DNA of 64,000 nucleotides, from NCBI GenBank assembly GCA_028564705.1, contig JAPXFQ010002633.1, positions 1,736,331 through 1,800,330 of the forward strand, in the 5' to 3' direction. This document shows positions 11,161 through 23,683 of the stretch, one piece after another (the stretch's first letter is position 1; every line of letters begins with the position of its first letter). Under the pieces are notes generated by a model. That model did no database searches. It saw nothing but the letters and a program-made list of their open reading frames with translations, and was not told the DNA's origin. A program made the position numbers and the translations under genes. The stretch comes from Apricaphanius iberus (Eukaryota > Chordata > Actinopteri > Cyprinodontiformes > Aphaniidae).

Positions 11161-12303
11161 TGTTTTAGTAGGACAAAACCCCAAAGTCTATCACTATGTT
11201 AAAACCAACCACTGTCTTTTTCTCTTTACTTTACCTCATCTTTCACTTTTTTTGCATTTTTTTTACCTTTATCATTTTCTAAGTCTTTATTCCAATGTTT
11301 CTTTCTACTTCTACCTCATTCTACTTCTTTCTGCCAACACCTTTTTACCTAAAATCCACTGTCCCCTGATATTTCTCCCTATTGCTCACTTACACTAAGC
11401 CCCTGTCACTATATAGGCTAAACTTATTCTCTCCGTCACTTTTATATAGGCTCCTTACATTTTTTGCTGCAATAGTTTCTTTAAAGAGTGTGGTGGCAGA
11501 ATTTAGTGTTGTGATTTATATGTACTTTGTAATCAACTGTGACGCATGTTTACTTAATGTTGTAGTATTAGTTTGAATGTTAGTCTTATTGAGTGACGCC
11601 TTTACCCAAGTCATGGTCAGAGAGTTTTGATAATCATAGTCCACATCCTGCGTTACCATGAAGATGGCTCTTCGGACTGGGCATCCTTAAAGGTCTACAA
11701 AGTTCACAGCTTTCTTATCAAAGAGAAAGATGCCGTAAAGTCTGCGACTCGCCCCCTGAGAGTCGTACTTTATCAAATAGAATAGATAGACCAAGGTTAC
11801 TAGAAATAATATAAGCTTGTTGTTGTAAAATTGAGAATGGTCAGTATTCTGCATTTTACTGCAATGTGTTACCGTCCTCCTGTATTATCAATTGAAATAA
11901 TTTGAAAACCTTCAAACGTTTAAAGGAATCTCATTTTTATTTGTAACAATATTTTGTGAGACACCAACAGCTAACTGTTTTTTTTTTAAGTTTGAGGTTA
12001 TTTATTTAAAATTGTTGAGCAAAAGCTTTTCTATAGAAGTTAGTTTTTACATTTTCATTTTTTTATTTTGTTTTGTAATACCTCACCCCTACTTTCCGCC
12101 TGACATAAAAGTGCAATGTAATTTACTCGTCCTTTTCCACCCGACAAATTTCAAACTCATTTCGGCTGCAAAAGTGTTCAATGCAACTCGTACCGGGATA
12201 GCCTTAGGGGGAAAAAACAAAATCTATGTTAAGAAGAACCATAAACTCACACTCTATTTCCAAAACTGCAGATCTTTCTGTCCATGTGTGCTTCTTTTGA
12301 ATA
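11161..12303. other. AT-rich stretch, no gene seen
   Basis: A pyrimidine-rich tract spans about 11210-11440. The GC-richer block at 11590-11760 has no coding motif that I recognise. Confidence 0.5.
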
Positions 12304-12311
12304 TCACCAGT

Positions 12312-13038
12312 TAGGGCTGGCCGATACTAAAACTAATATAATGGTGTATTGTGCATTTAACCTCAAATCACCACCCCACTTTCTTTTCATTTCTTTTTTT
12401 TAAATAGTGTGCTTTTCTGTATTCAGTGTCCAGTAGTGGCCAAATTTCCTTAATTTTCTTTAAAATATGATGGCTTCTTGCTATTGAACGTTTTCAAACA
12501 GCCTTTTAATTAAGTGTTTGATTCCCACTCCTCTCTGTATTTCTCAGACTCCAGTTTAAACTCAGAAGTGATCACACAGACCAGATGAGGTGAGGAAGTG
12601 ATGAGGGCTAAGTGAAATCCGGGATTTTAGTCTGCAGTCATTTATTTTAGACAGAAAATATTTTACATCGGACCACAGGAGGGAGCAGGTGGTGGCGGCT
12701 GGGCAGGCGGAGCTGTTGGGCTACAAATGGTTCAGCTGCAGTAACAAACATACGTGCTCCACGTATGAGTGCTGGTAGATTTTAAACACTTGCTATTTAT
12801 AGCTACACAGTTGCAGCCTTAGCAGCGCTTTTCCCCTCTGTCATATGAGACTGCTGACTCTGCATAGTCATGTGACTCAAGGCAATGCTCATTTCTTAAG
12901 GGGGCAGGAGCACCGCTAAACTAAAACACGTTTTCTTTTTTTCTTTTTTTATATACCGAATTTATCGGCATGGGCAAAATGACGTCGGTAACAGTCACAG
13001 ATTTCTGTATTGTATATTTTGGATACCGCCCAGCCCTA
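12312..13038. mobile_element. hAT-like MITE, 727 bp
   Basis: The left end tagggctggccgatac and the right end ggataccgcccagcccta are inverted copies with a few mismatches. Flanking 8-bp sequences tcaccagt (12304-12311) and tcacaggt (13039-13046) agree at 6 of 8 positions. An 8-bp duplication and a TAGGGCTG-type terminus fit hAT elements. No transposase is encoded, so it is non-autonomous. Confidence 0.7.
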
Positions 13039-13046
13039 TCACAGGT

Positions 13047-15592
13047 ATTATATAAATTGAATAATTTTACAATTTAAGAATTAAATTCTAGTCATCCATG
13101 ATTAAAAAAAACAAAAACCAAAAATAGACTCACAGACTTAAAGACCTTAACCCTGGTGTGCAGTATTGTTTTTAGTAGGTAAGCAATTAAATATCTGCAT
13201 GTCTTTTATTTTGAAAATTGCATAACACTTTAAACTGCTTCCGTCTCTGATTTCCTGCCTGGTCTCATCTAACATGCTGAGACTGACACGTTTAGCTCAT
13301 AAAAAAATAGAGCCATTGCATAAATTTAGGAGTGGGCCATGACAAATGCTTCTGGGTTGGATTAGTGATTTATCCTGCTTCACGCCATCTGAAAATGGTA
13401 CCTTTGACTATTATTGTGGCTATCAGCTGCATATTACGCTTTGCAGATGTTACAAACCACTTACACATCCGGTGGACAGCAGGGGTTAAACTAACCTTTA
13501 GCCTTTTGATTTTTAAAAGCAATTTAGCCTGTTCCTTGCTTCAATTTCCTAAAATGATATTTGACAGATCCTGGGGCGAAATCATGAATATGGTGGTCTA
13601 ACTTTCAAGTTCATATTAAGTCTGTAAGCATTTATTCTGGTATATAACTTTAACCTTTGGTCACAATACGTTTGAGTTTCAAAGTCTATTGTTAGAGAGG
13701 AATATTGAACCTGCCTGTTTCTTACTAATTTCTACTAGGCTATGCTCAAGTCTTATACATTTATGAAATCAAGCAAAAATAACATGAAAGAGAAATGTTG
13801 AAAGTAGTTGGAACAGAAGTCAGATACATGACATGTTCAATGATTTAAAAGCCTGCAGCCCTTTAGTAGCAATAAGAGCAACACATTTACTTTGACCAAC
13901 AGGTGAGTAGATCTACTTTTGTGTTTCCTTCATATTCACCAAGTGACCAAATAAACACACAAGCACAGAGTGCTCATGGAGTATGGCAGGGTAAACAGTG
14001 AGATGAGGCTCCTCTAGTGTCACTGTGTTGCACACAGTGAACAAAGCAGGCAATCTGTAAATTGTCCAGGACAGGACTGACTTAGCTGTTATTACTGTTC
14101 GCGCTCGTACAGCATGTGCGCCTCATGCATGAGTTTACTTTTTCGGCTGCAGTTACGCATTTGGCCTGAGAGCCCAATCGCGAGCATAAAACTTTCAAAC
14201 TTCATGTAGTCCCTTTAAAATTACAAAAACTTACACACCCGGCCGGCTGAGATGTAAATCGGTTTCAATGTAACCTTTCTTTGAACATGATTGGGACATT
14301 AGACTGTTGTGTGATTAATTTACTGTAAAATTGTAAATTCTTACATATTACACTTTTACATTGAATTACTGAAATAAATCAACTTTTGCACATATTCAGA
14401 TTTTTGAGTTTTAGTTTTATAATTGGTTGAACATGGCACCTTCAAGCATCTGTAAATATTTCCCAAGGATGAACCAGATTGTGCAGGTCCACAGGTTCTT
14501 GTTTATCGCAAGAGAAGGTTACATATTATTCATTCACAGATACAATATAATCTTTCCTCTCTTACATTCAGTTTCCCCCCTTTTTTTCCTCCTAACAAGT
14601 AAAATACTCTTCCCCTCACATCAAAATTTACTTTAGCATTGAAATATCATGTACAAAAGCATATAAGCCAAGCAAATAAATAAATAAATAATTAAAAAAT
14701 AAATAACGCATATGTTGTTCCGGCAGGACCTGGACTCCAACTCTTCAAAGCTCAGAGAGAAGCTGAGCCTTTGTCGATTTATCCATATCAGTATGCAGCG
14801 CATCGGATGGTCCGGGTGGCGTCAAGGTTCCACCATGAGGTCGGGATGCAGTGGCAGCAGCAGGCCGATGTGTCTCTAATAAACTAGAATGTCCCAGTTA
14901 ACCTCTCTTTTATTTTTAAAGCGATTACATCATCATTTGAGCCTTCTCTTTTTGTCTGAAGAGATAGTTATCAATTTGTATGTAGACTTTTGATTTTGAA
15001 TAAATTAATACATTTATAACATTCTTTCTCTCTTTAATTTGGCATTTCCCAAATATAAATAATTTTGGTAAATCTAAATGACCTAAGAAAGAAAGGTTCA
15101 GTCTGGTGTAACTTCAGACAATGAGGAAAGAATTTGTGTCTTATTCAATGTATGTAAACTTCTGGTTTCACGTGTTGAGAGGCCAGGTATTTTATGGCAA
15201 CAAAAATACACCTAGCTTTTCATAAAAGCATCTCTGTACTTCTAAACCTAGACATTGCCATGTGTTCCACACACTCACTAATGCATTAACCATGTCCTTT
15301 TTTATACGAAGGTAATTCTTGTATATTTGATTCTAAAATAGCTGACGGATAACACATTTTTTACCGAAGGATTGTCTTTTAGAGACAGCCATCTAAATGC
15401 ATTTTGAATGAGAGGATAAGTGTATGTGACAGAGGAAATAGTCTTTTTCAGTATCAGTAGGCTTATTATTAACTACTTTGTCAGTTTTCTTTTTTAAGAC
15501 TCTAAGTTTGACCAACAGACTTACAAAAAATGTGGCAAAAAATGATTTAATTTGCTGTTATTCACTACTGTGAAAATACTTAGCTTCTTTAA
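13047..15592. other. AT-rich stretch, no gene seen
   Basis: A short (AAAT)n-like patch sits near 14678-14706, followed by a GC-richer segment at 14720-14880 of unknown origin. Another GC-richer patch is at 14095-14190. No reading frame with a family motif was found. Confidence 0.5.
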
Positions 15593-16628
15593 AGGGATAC
15601 TAGGCAACATTTCCATGTTAATCAATCATCTTAGTAAGTCGGTATATGGTTAAATGACTCATTACAGGGCAAATGAAGGCTCTCTCGCCCGCCCCTACTG
15701 CCTGTAGACAGAATATCCCACTTGCAAGTTCAGTGTAGCGACCCGGTGTCCTTCAGTCTCTGGAAGCCTCAGACATCGCAAGAAGCAGGAACAGTTTTCG
15801 GCAAACATCCCCAACACTGAGGCAGGCTAACCAAACCCGGCTAAAGAGTGTGGAAAACTGATGGCAAAGCCGGCTAAGAAGTAGCGAAAACCACCGACAG
15901 AAAATGCCAAGAAAAGAAAAAGAGCTTCAGACCGAGCGAGGGCTCGCACATGCATTAATATTGGTCAAGCTTTTACAGAATGGCAAGAGCTGAAAGACAC
16001 CGAAGGCTGCAAGTCAGATACAGACCTCGCATTCTTGCTTTTGCGCTTGTAAATAACACTTTTATATTTTATTTTGTGCCTGGTTGTACTTTCGTTGTGT
16101 TCGTTATTATCTGTACATATGTGTTTTTTTTTGTACTGTGTCCCCATTACGTAACTTCATCGGGTTGATGAAGTATTTTTGGTAGTTAGATGAATGTCTG
16201 TTACAGGGTAGCTAAGTTGCTAACGAGGCTTATGTGTTTTCGTAGCAAGCATGGATATTGTTTTTTAGGTAATCACTTTTCTTACACCTCTTTTCTTTTT
16301 TTGTGTGGCAACGCATCATATTTTTAGCCCGGTGGGACTCCTATCTGCTACAGCTGCCGCTAGCTGCACGGGTGACAAAGGCGACATCATGCCAGATGAT
16401 AGTAAGAAACTATTACTTTACTTACCTCGGAAGCCATAACTGATGTCCGGTAGTTTTGATAACCGGTTGCTGCGCTCAGATGGGTTGGCAACTGATCAGC
16501 TGGGTTGCTCGTGGGGAGGGGGAGTGGTAACAGTTTGTTTTTACGACAGTGTGTTTGAAAGCAACATTTACTAACAGACGCTAGGGGGAGCATCGTAGAG
16601 AAAACACTCAGACTTGCCTGGTATCCCT
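15593..16628. mobile_element. 1,036-bp MITE with TTAA target duplications (piggyBac/Kolobok type)
   Basis: The termini agggatactaggcaa (15593-15607) and ttgcctggtatccct (16614-16628) are inverted repeats with one mismatch in 15. TTAA lies directly outside each end (15589-15592 and 16629-16632). TTAA duplications are the hallmark of piggyBac and Kolobok superfamilies. The interior has only short frames with no transposase motif, so it must have been moved in trans. Which superfamily is unresolved. Confidence 0.75.
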
Positions 16629-16743
16629 TTAAACAAATTAAATCAATTAAATCTCTCCCAAACATTATTGTTTGGTTCTATTAGCACAGGTGTAACCCAA
16701 AAAAGAACACTGCCTGGGAGAACGTGACAAAGCGGTTAGTACA

Positions 16744-17505
16744 GTGGAGAGGTTCATAAAAGTCTATGGTCGAGTACGTGAGAGGTCCGTCAGGGGCTCT
16801 GCGGTGCGTTGTGTACGTTGGCTCTGTCAACCTTACTTGCCTTTCATACGGCAACGTAGCAACGCAAGCAACGCAGAAGTTCAGCAAACTGAACTTTTGA
16901 CGGACCCAACGCAGTTAACGCAGTTAACGCAGTGTGGCAACCAATCAGAGCGTCTCACTGTAGTGATGTCACTATAAACGTATCTTGAATGAAGCGTGGG
17001 TCCAGTGAAAACATTTTCAACAAACGCAGATTAAAAAATAAGAAATAACACTTACCAAAGACAGATGGACAGGCGCTCCTAAGGAGGAGCATACCACCTG
17101 TAGTTGGTGTCCTTGTAGGAGATTTGAGGTCCAATGCGGCCCATCAGGTTGTAAAATTGGGCGCAGGACAGACGGAAGTAGCGCTGAAAGCGAACCTAAT
17201 CCATAAGCAGCTGCTGGAGCAAATGGTTAAACTCCCCAAACTCAGAACGCATCTGAAGAAAGAGAGCTAATGCAACCTATGTTGATGATGTCTAGCTTTA
17301 TCAAGCAAGTAAAGCCAAGCCACTCTCTTATTACGATCCACCATAGTTCAGATCGTACAGCAACAGGGGAAGCCCCGCCCACACGCTCCTTTTTGCTCAA
17401 AAGCAGGCTATGGAAGCCAAAAAGTACATACTTCAAACTTCATCCGTTGAGTCCGTTGCCTGACGCAGACAAACTGTGCGGTGTGAACACAGCTTTATAC
17501 ACATA
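16744..17505 (-). mobile_element. PIF/Harbinger relic, internally deleted
   Basis: On the minus strand the element starts near 17505 with an end like aaagctgtgttcacaccgca, then a transposase N-terminal exon (17330-17056), then non-coding sequence. The 16785-16935 part is unusual: it holds inverted copies of ggtccgtca (16786, 16899), a short hairpin agttcagcaaactgaact and repeated gcagttaac units. A clear second terminal repeat and 3-bp duplication were not found. Confidence 0.6.
17056..17330 (-). pseudogene. PIF/Harbinger transposase N-terminal exon, broken
   Basis: The minus strand reads AWLYLLDKARHHQHR, then EFGEFNHLLQQLLMD, a stop, VRFQRYFRLS, AQFYNLMGRIGPQ and ISYKDTNYRW. It finishes with an ERLSICL block. 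This pattern (F-x-R-Y-F-R-L-S, L-x-x-x-G-P-x-I, D-T-N-Y-R, P-P-x-E-R-L-x-I-C-L) is the N-terminal helical region of HARBI1-like transposases. It is followed at once by a consensus splice donor (gtaag, 17055-17051), as in intron-containing Harbinger genes. The catalytic DDE exon is absent. Stops in the first third show it is dead. Confidence 0.65.
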
Positions 17506-18756
17506 AGCTTCGGATCTGCGCATTACACACAGGACTAACCGTTCCAGTCTGGACCAGGATCCCAGCCTCGTCCAGACCACTGCCATTCTTCCAGCATCCT
17601 CGCCGTCTGCGTGTGGAACACTGCAAGATTCGAACTCATACGGCCTCCCATTCAGAGTCCCCCTGACAGAAGTACTGTATAGTACTCATTTATATGATAA
17701 CAAACTAAATGAAGATCCGAACCAAACACAATAAAACAAAAAAATCTACATCTAAAGATGATGACAGATCTATCAGCTAAAATTTATTTAGTCTACTATA
17801 CAGTGCAGATAGCTGTTTGGTGTAGTAGCTTAAGGGAAGTTACAAGACCTTATAAACTGTGACAGAGAATTGCAGTTAGGTGAGCTACTGTCGTGTCAGC
17901 TAAAATTACCCTTTTCTTTCATCCATTCTAAAACCTGCTTTATCTATTCCTGGTTAAAGTAAGACTTAAAGGGTTTTTATATAGTCCTTCAGTGTACAGC
18001 TGTACACACGCACCACCTTTCACCACTGCTGAGACCTTGATTATAGCCATTACCCGTATCCCACCAATGCCACAGTTAATTATATCTGTGTTATATAAAG
18101 AAAAGAGGTTTGTGGTGGGTTATTAATACTAAGATGCAGTAGTTTTTCTACTCATCACCACTGCTTCACACAAATTAATATCCATTAAGAGTCTAAAAGG
18201 TGTTGTATTGCAAGTGGTAGAGATGTGAGTGTATCTGGTTTACAATGATTGTGTGAACCGATTCCAGACTTTAGACTGGTCTAAACTTGGATAGGAGGTA
18301 AAAGATTGTAGGAAATTAAATATAGAATAGATTGGTAGACAAGGTTTTGGATATCCATGTGCATGTCTGCATAGCAATCTTTGAAGGAATTTCGTAAAAT
18401 ATTGAGTTTTTCAGCACGTTTTGTATTTATTCTCATGTTGTAAATTTTCACCTACTGTACAGTTTCTTATTTCTCATTTGGCGTTATTATATTTTACGTT
18501 GTGTAGCTACTGTGGATGGCTCATTTGTCTTTCATTTTGCTGCTGATCCACTTAATTTTCCCAACTCATGGACAGTAAATGATAATTATATTCTATTCTG
18601 CATTCTTGCATTGAAAGATTAATGCATAAACGCATAAACATACATTTTTCAAAGAAACTAAGAAAATCAGAAAAATAAGTTCAAAATGTTTAACTGTTTA
18701 TCCTGTTTTATAGTCAAAAAACATTAAAACTGTTAAGTATATGGTATGGCACCGAA
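17506..18756. other. No gene seen
   Basis: The GC-richer piece at 17540-17670 ends in ccccctgaca and could be an LTR remnant, but I have no second copy to compare. The rest is AT-rich and featureless. Confidence 0.5.
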
Positions 18757-18937
18757 AACAAAAACATGACTGTTAGGTTAATTGGTCCCCCTAAATTGCC
18801 CTTAGTTGTGATTGTGTGTGTTTTGTTGTTTGTCCTGTCTGGCTATATGTTGCCATGACATGGACTGGCAACCTTTCCAGGGTGTACCCTGCCTCTTGCC
18901 CATTGAATGCTGGAGATAGGCACCAGCAATCTCCCCG
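18757..18937 (+). mobile_element. SINE fragment (central part)
   Basis: It shows ggttaattggtccccctaaa, then tggactggcaacctttccag and gctggagataggcaccag, the middle of the SINE family at 26099-26474. The tRNA-like head and the (ATGG)n tail are both missing. It is more diverged than the other copies. Confidence 0.7.
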
Positions 18938-21230
18938 GACTTCAGACGCAGTCAATTAAACACTAGTCGCTAGACATGTTGCTTGTTGTCGTACAGCTGG
19001 CGATGTGCACAATGTGTGATGGCCTAAAAGTACGCTATGTCACAGATTTATTTACTTTTTGTGCTAGCTCCCGCTGTGGCTGCAGTTACTCGAAGCGCCA
19101 GCCACGGCAGACGCGAGTTTAATTTCTTCAATCCGGCCCTTGCTCAGTAACAATCCATTAATTCATTAACAATTCATTAATGCTATTGTCATGTGATTAT
19201 TTTATCTCCTGGGAACAGTTTGGTGAAATACATTTGTTAATGATACACGTCTAAGACGCTGGGAAGGGAGGTGCTGCTGAACTCGCAAGTAAAAAGCTAA
19301 AAAATCTAATTGTGTGATGCACCACATAGCTGTCTGATGGAAAGCAGGGGTTAGATTAAAAGTAACTTATGAAAACAAAATTTAAGCAGATATTAAATAA
19401 CTTTTTTGTTAAAACAACTTAGCATTTACAGTATACATTCCATATGCAGTCTGTTTCATACTTCTGGTGTGATGCAAAACCACTTGTACAGAGCTTGCTA
19501 ATTTAAAATAACTTGTACTGGTTGTATATTTTGTTTCAGAGACTGAAAATCATCAGAGCAGGATTGAACTTGATCTTAGATCTCAACATAACATAAAACC
19601 ACTCCAAAATTATTGATTAATTACTGCAAACCAACAGAAATGTTGAACAATCAAAAATAAATACAAGGTTCAAGAACAATGACATTTCCCCCTCATGTGA
19701 TATTCAAATGTCTTATTTTGTGACTGAAACAGTCAAAATGAAGTTATTTGCAAGCACTGTTCATGTAATTTCTTAAAGATTATTATCATAGTATTTTGGT
19801 CTCTTAGAAAACAATGAACTTTTGTCGTGCATTTATTTTCCTCAATTCAGAATGTCTACAAAATTAAGAAAAGGTTTAAAATTTGATGTCAAGAACACAT
19901 AAAATATTTTGAGCAAAAGGTTTAACCTCTGTGTCATGAATAAAGCCAAATTATTGAGACTCTATATCAAACTATGACTGTCATTAATTGATCTGGGTTG
20001 TTTCCCAAAGCGCCAACAGCTGTCGGTGAGTTAAGAATCAACAACAAAAGAATGTTAATCAGTGGAGACCATCTAATGGGTTGGACAGAGCAGATCTATC
20101 AGTTTGTGTGACTTTTTTTTGTTCATTTCATGATATGAGAGTAAAAAACAAATATTTGTCTGCTGCAAGCATTTTACACATTATATAATGTATAGTTCTC
20201 ATTCACTTGTTTTTTCAATGAATTTCCTATGGTCTCTAACCCAGTTATATCCCTTGAGAGCAATAATATTTGTAAAACAAATGTTTACATGCAGAACAGT
20301 TATGCAACTCTGAGTGAGCAACAGTATTTAAATAAAAAACAGTATCTTCAGTGAAGGAGACATTTACCAAGGCGTGCCAGATAAATGTTTACATTATTCA
20401 AATGGTTTAAATAGAAAAATAGGCTATTCTATTCTATTCTATTCAATTCTATCCAAGCTAATAGTGTTGCAACAGAGCAATGAATATGTATATGAGTAAT
20501 ATTTGGTCTTGAAGCAATACCTGAAGTTTGATCCAGAACAGTTAGCAATGAGACTTTGGAGATACGGCGTTAGCTGTCATAAAAAATAATTAACCATCTG
20601 ACAGCTGTTTATAGTCGCTGAGTTCACCTGCAAACAGCAGATGAAAATCAACCCCTTTATGATAAATGTCAATTTACTATGGGTAAATGTCAGTTCTGAC
20701 ATTGGTGAAATGTCAGAAATGACTGATGGTGTCAATAAATAAAAAAAGCCCTGTCCAAACAATTCACCTGCATGGCCTTCAATAAAACACAGCAGCACCT
20801 AAGCTAAATAAATGAGACACATTTGCTTAAATGCTTTGAAGCTGCAGCAGCAGCTTCTGCTCTATGACTGTTTAAATATCAACCTATAACACTTTTAGCT
20901 GTAAACTCTCTTTTTTTGCTAGTGTTTGGCCAAGTGCAACACAAGTTGTTGAGAAAAAAAAACTGTACCGCAGCCTTTGGGTAACTTTTATAATTCATTT
21001 ATTTTTCTCAGAAGCAAATAAAAATCATACTTATGACTTTATTGGAAATAAAGTGCGTCATGCCAGATCAACCTTAAAGTTTAATCAATTGCTCCTAGTG
21101 CTATTGCAGACAATTCCTAAAAATTTCATCAAAATCCATCAATAACATTTTGGGTTATCTCGCTAACAGAGAAAAACAGACAGAAGGGCAAGAAAACATA
21201 AAATACGCAAACCTCACAGTTTTAAAAATA
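18938..21230. other. AT-rich stretch, no gene seen
   Basis: An (ATTCT)n microsatellite occupies about 20424-20452. Around 21105-21185 a segment (tttcatcaaaatccatcaat and an acagacagaag end) resembles a generic dispersed repeat, unclassified. No reading frame is convincing. Confidence 0.5.
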
Positions 21231-21271
21231 AATGTTCTCTAAGTAACAAATACATGATCACAAGGACTTAC

Positions 21272-21340
21272 CATGAGCAAAATGATCCTCACAAATGCTG
21301 TCAGTTGCTGCAGGATAAAGGCTTTCTTTTGAGCATCCAT
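21272..21340 (-). other. Candidate 23-codon first exon, unknown gene
   Basis: On the minus strand an ATG at 21340 opens MDAQKKAFILQQLTAF and runs 23 codons to a consensus donor (gtaagt, next base 21271), phase 0. The helix-like, Gln/Leu-rich start resembles first exons of some Harbinger-type genes, and a Harbinger pseudogene lies 700 bp away on the same strand, but I saw no matching second exon. It may be chance. Confidence 0.22.
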
Positions 21341-21964
21341 GTTCAATCTCCTGATCGCCTGCAATTTATTTACTCGACCACACAGCGAGAATGAACCATC
21401 CTCTCTGCTAAATCCTCCTCCAAACATGTAAAAAAAAATCAAATTATAGATAAAATACGCTGTTTCCTGACACATACTACCATGATGCACTGCGAGAAAA
21501 CAAACACTGATGTCACGAAAGATCCTCCTATTGTTTACCATACTTACCACAATATATCTCAAGGCACTTTGGGTGATGTGGGGAAAAACAAAAACAGCAG
21601 TAAAACAACCATATAAATATGAAACACATATTAATATAAACACACATTAAAGACATGAAAATCATTAAAAATACTACAGTTATGACATGCAATGAATGGA
21701 TGGATGGATGGATATGATTCCGATCGTAAATCAATTAACCAATGACAACACAGAAACCTTAATCTATATTTAAGGAAAGGATAAATGCAAGAGGGTGTTA
21801 AAAAAGTCATTAAAAGTAAAAAGGGAGAGCACCTGAGAAAATGTGAATACAAATGAAAGTCTAGTACAGGTGATAAGTGAGCAGGGCAATTTGGAGCCGG
21901 GATTACGAATAAGAAGAAAAGGGAGGCATGGGTGGAAATTTGCAGAAACATAAATGCATCTTAT

Positions 21965-22536
21965 CCAGCAGTGTCTCGAACGGAAGCAGACTGTGAGAAG
22001 AGATGGTATTCTCTACAGTCCCAGTGTATAAAAAGGATCCTGCTGCAACAGGTGGGCAATGTCCGTCATATAGGCATCCCTACATATGTTGCATAAATTG
22101 GAAGACGTGCACGTTTTCTTCTTTGTGCACCCCCAGCATACCTGCAATCGCCATGAAATTGGCTTTAATTCGATGCAGTTGCTGGATGTCTAATGGGAAA
22201 CGGTTGAATTTTTGGATAATGTGTGGTCGACAGAGCGCTTTAAGAGTTTGGTGGATTGATCGCGTTGCAAAGTTGCTTTTTCCCTGTGGCTAAATATCTT
22301 AGTTTCGCTAAACATTTAATTTCTGCACTGATCGGGTTGTTACGTTTAGTTGGAGACGTGATTGCATCCCGCAGTGCAAAAAACGATTTAGTCGCTATCG
22401 TTTGGTTAATTCCGAATCATCCAGAGTGTCCAACACATTGCGTCTGGCTGCAACCATTTTGGGAGTCTTTGTGAATAGGTCTTAGGGAGTTAGGAGTCCT
22501 ACTTTTAGCCCTAAGATTCTTTGTGAATACGGCCCC
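21965..22536 (-). pseudogene. PIF/Harbinger (HARBI1-like) transposase pseudogene with 5' terminal repeat
   Basis: The minus strand begins at 22535 with a terminus like ggggccgtattcacaaagaa, a Harbinger-type end. Broken coding sequence follows: FFALRDAITSPTKRN, ISAEIKCLAKLRYLATGKKQ, then TRSIHQTLKALCRPHI, FNRFPLDIQQLHRIKANFMA and IAGMLGVH. This order matches the helix-turn-helix-like region and the start of the DDE nuclease of HARBI1-family transposases. About a dozen residues are missing between LATGKKQLCN and TRSIHQ with a frame change. Sequence after IAGMLGVH degenerates, and the GxxDGTH motif expected there is lost. Frame breaks and missing catalytic residues make it non-functional. Confidence 0.75.
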
Positions 22537-22844
22537 TGATTTGTAGGCATTTTAATTGCGAAATTTTACAATCAAGGGGATGCATGGGCCGACAGGAAGG
22601 GAAGGAGACTTAGGCTCTCCATATGCTTAGACTGTTGGACAGACTGACCACCTTTCTACACTCATGCTTTTCTCTTAAACTACTCTTCAGATTAATTTTT
22701 TGTTATTTTGGCTGTTAACCTTGTTTTCTCTCAGTGTTTTTCTCTTAATAGAAGCTACACCTTGTCTGTTATCCTGCTTAAATATATATAGAAAGTACTC
22801 TAATCCATTCCTTTTGTTCTTTCTGTGTCTCTGCTCTGTCTTCT
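22537..22844. other. No gene seen
   Basis: Short AT-rich spacer between the Harbinger end and the next dispersed repeat; nothing recognisable. Confidence 0.5.
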
Positions 22845-23160
22845 CAAACCCTTAATTGATTGTGCCAGATGGCTGCATGGACTGAGCTAGGTTCTCCTGG
22901 AGGTTTTCTTTCCTGTTAAAAGGGAGGTTTTCATCTCCATTGTCGCTACAAGTTTTCTCAAGATGAAGGATTGCTGAGAGGATTGCTGTGGTTGGAAAGT
23001 CTGCATTAATAGGGCCTGACCTCACATCAACGTCTTGATGCAATCTGCTGGGATTCCTTAAAAAAAAAATTTAACTGATTTGAATGTTTGTGACTGCATT
23101 AAAATTAAATTTCTTGTATGAATTTGCTTTATATAAATAAACTGAATTTAACTGAATTTT
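22845..23160 (+). repeat. Dispersed repeat with L2-like 3' tail (second copy)
   Basis: It shares the block ggttttctttcctgttaaaa, the gattgctgagag segment, an aatctgctgggattcctt block and the tail gctttatataaataaactga with the copy at 3480-3755. The two are diverged, so both are old. Confidence 0.65.
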
Positions 23161-23540
23161 TCACAAATGAAACAAGACTCAGTGGATCTCAAATTATGTC
23201 TAAGTACCTGAGAAGGTGCATGTGTAAAATAGTTGTGGAGCAAAACACAGCTTATGCCAGATGCTCTCAAACATTTAATCTCATTTCCTGTGCTTTAGAC
23301 AGGAGATAATTCAAGAGAAAGAGTGGTAAAGGAGACTTCACAGAAATATGCTGCATTTACCTGGCTTCCATGATCGGGTACTACAAAGGGAAAGCGTTCC
23401 CAGCAAAGCCAGAGCAGAGAAATCTGATCAATGTGTGGTCAGAGGATCCAAATAGATGTAGAGGAGTAGATTTTACAACACACCTTTCTGCTCTCATATG
23501 GTCACAAATTTCATGTTCTTCATTCTCAGCAGGTTAAGCA

Positions 23541-23577
23541 GATTGTTTAACAGGTGCATTGCGCCTGTTAAACAATC
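23541..23577. repeat. 17-bp inverted repeat with 3-nt loop
   Basis: The arms gattgtttaacaggtgc (23541-23557) and gcgcctgttaaacaatc (23561-23577) pair with a single G-T type mismatch around a loop of att. It may be the end of a mobile element or a chance cruciform-forming site. Confidence 0.85.
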
Positions 23578-23683
23578 CAGTAGCGCTTTCGCCCTGGATA
23601 AATATGCAATCTGGGCGTTTCTGTAGGAAGACGCAAAATATTGGGAGGAAAATAGGCAAAGAAGTAGACGTTCCAGGCGCAGT

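Noticed and set aside
21239..21643. A 134-codon minus-strand hydrophobic frame
   Set aside because: Only the last 23 codons before a splice donor look plausible; the rest lacks any family motif, so the long frame was not called as a gene.
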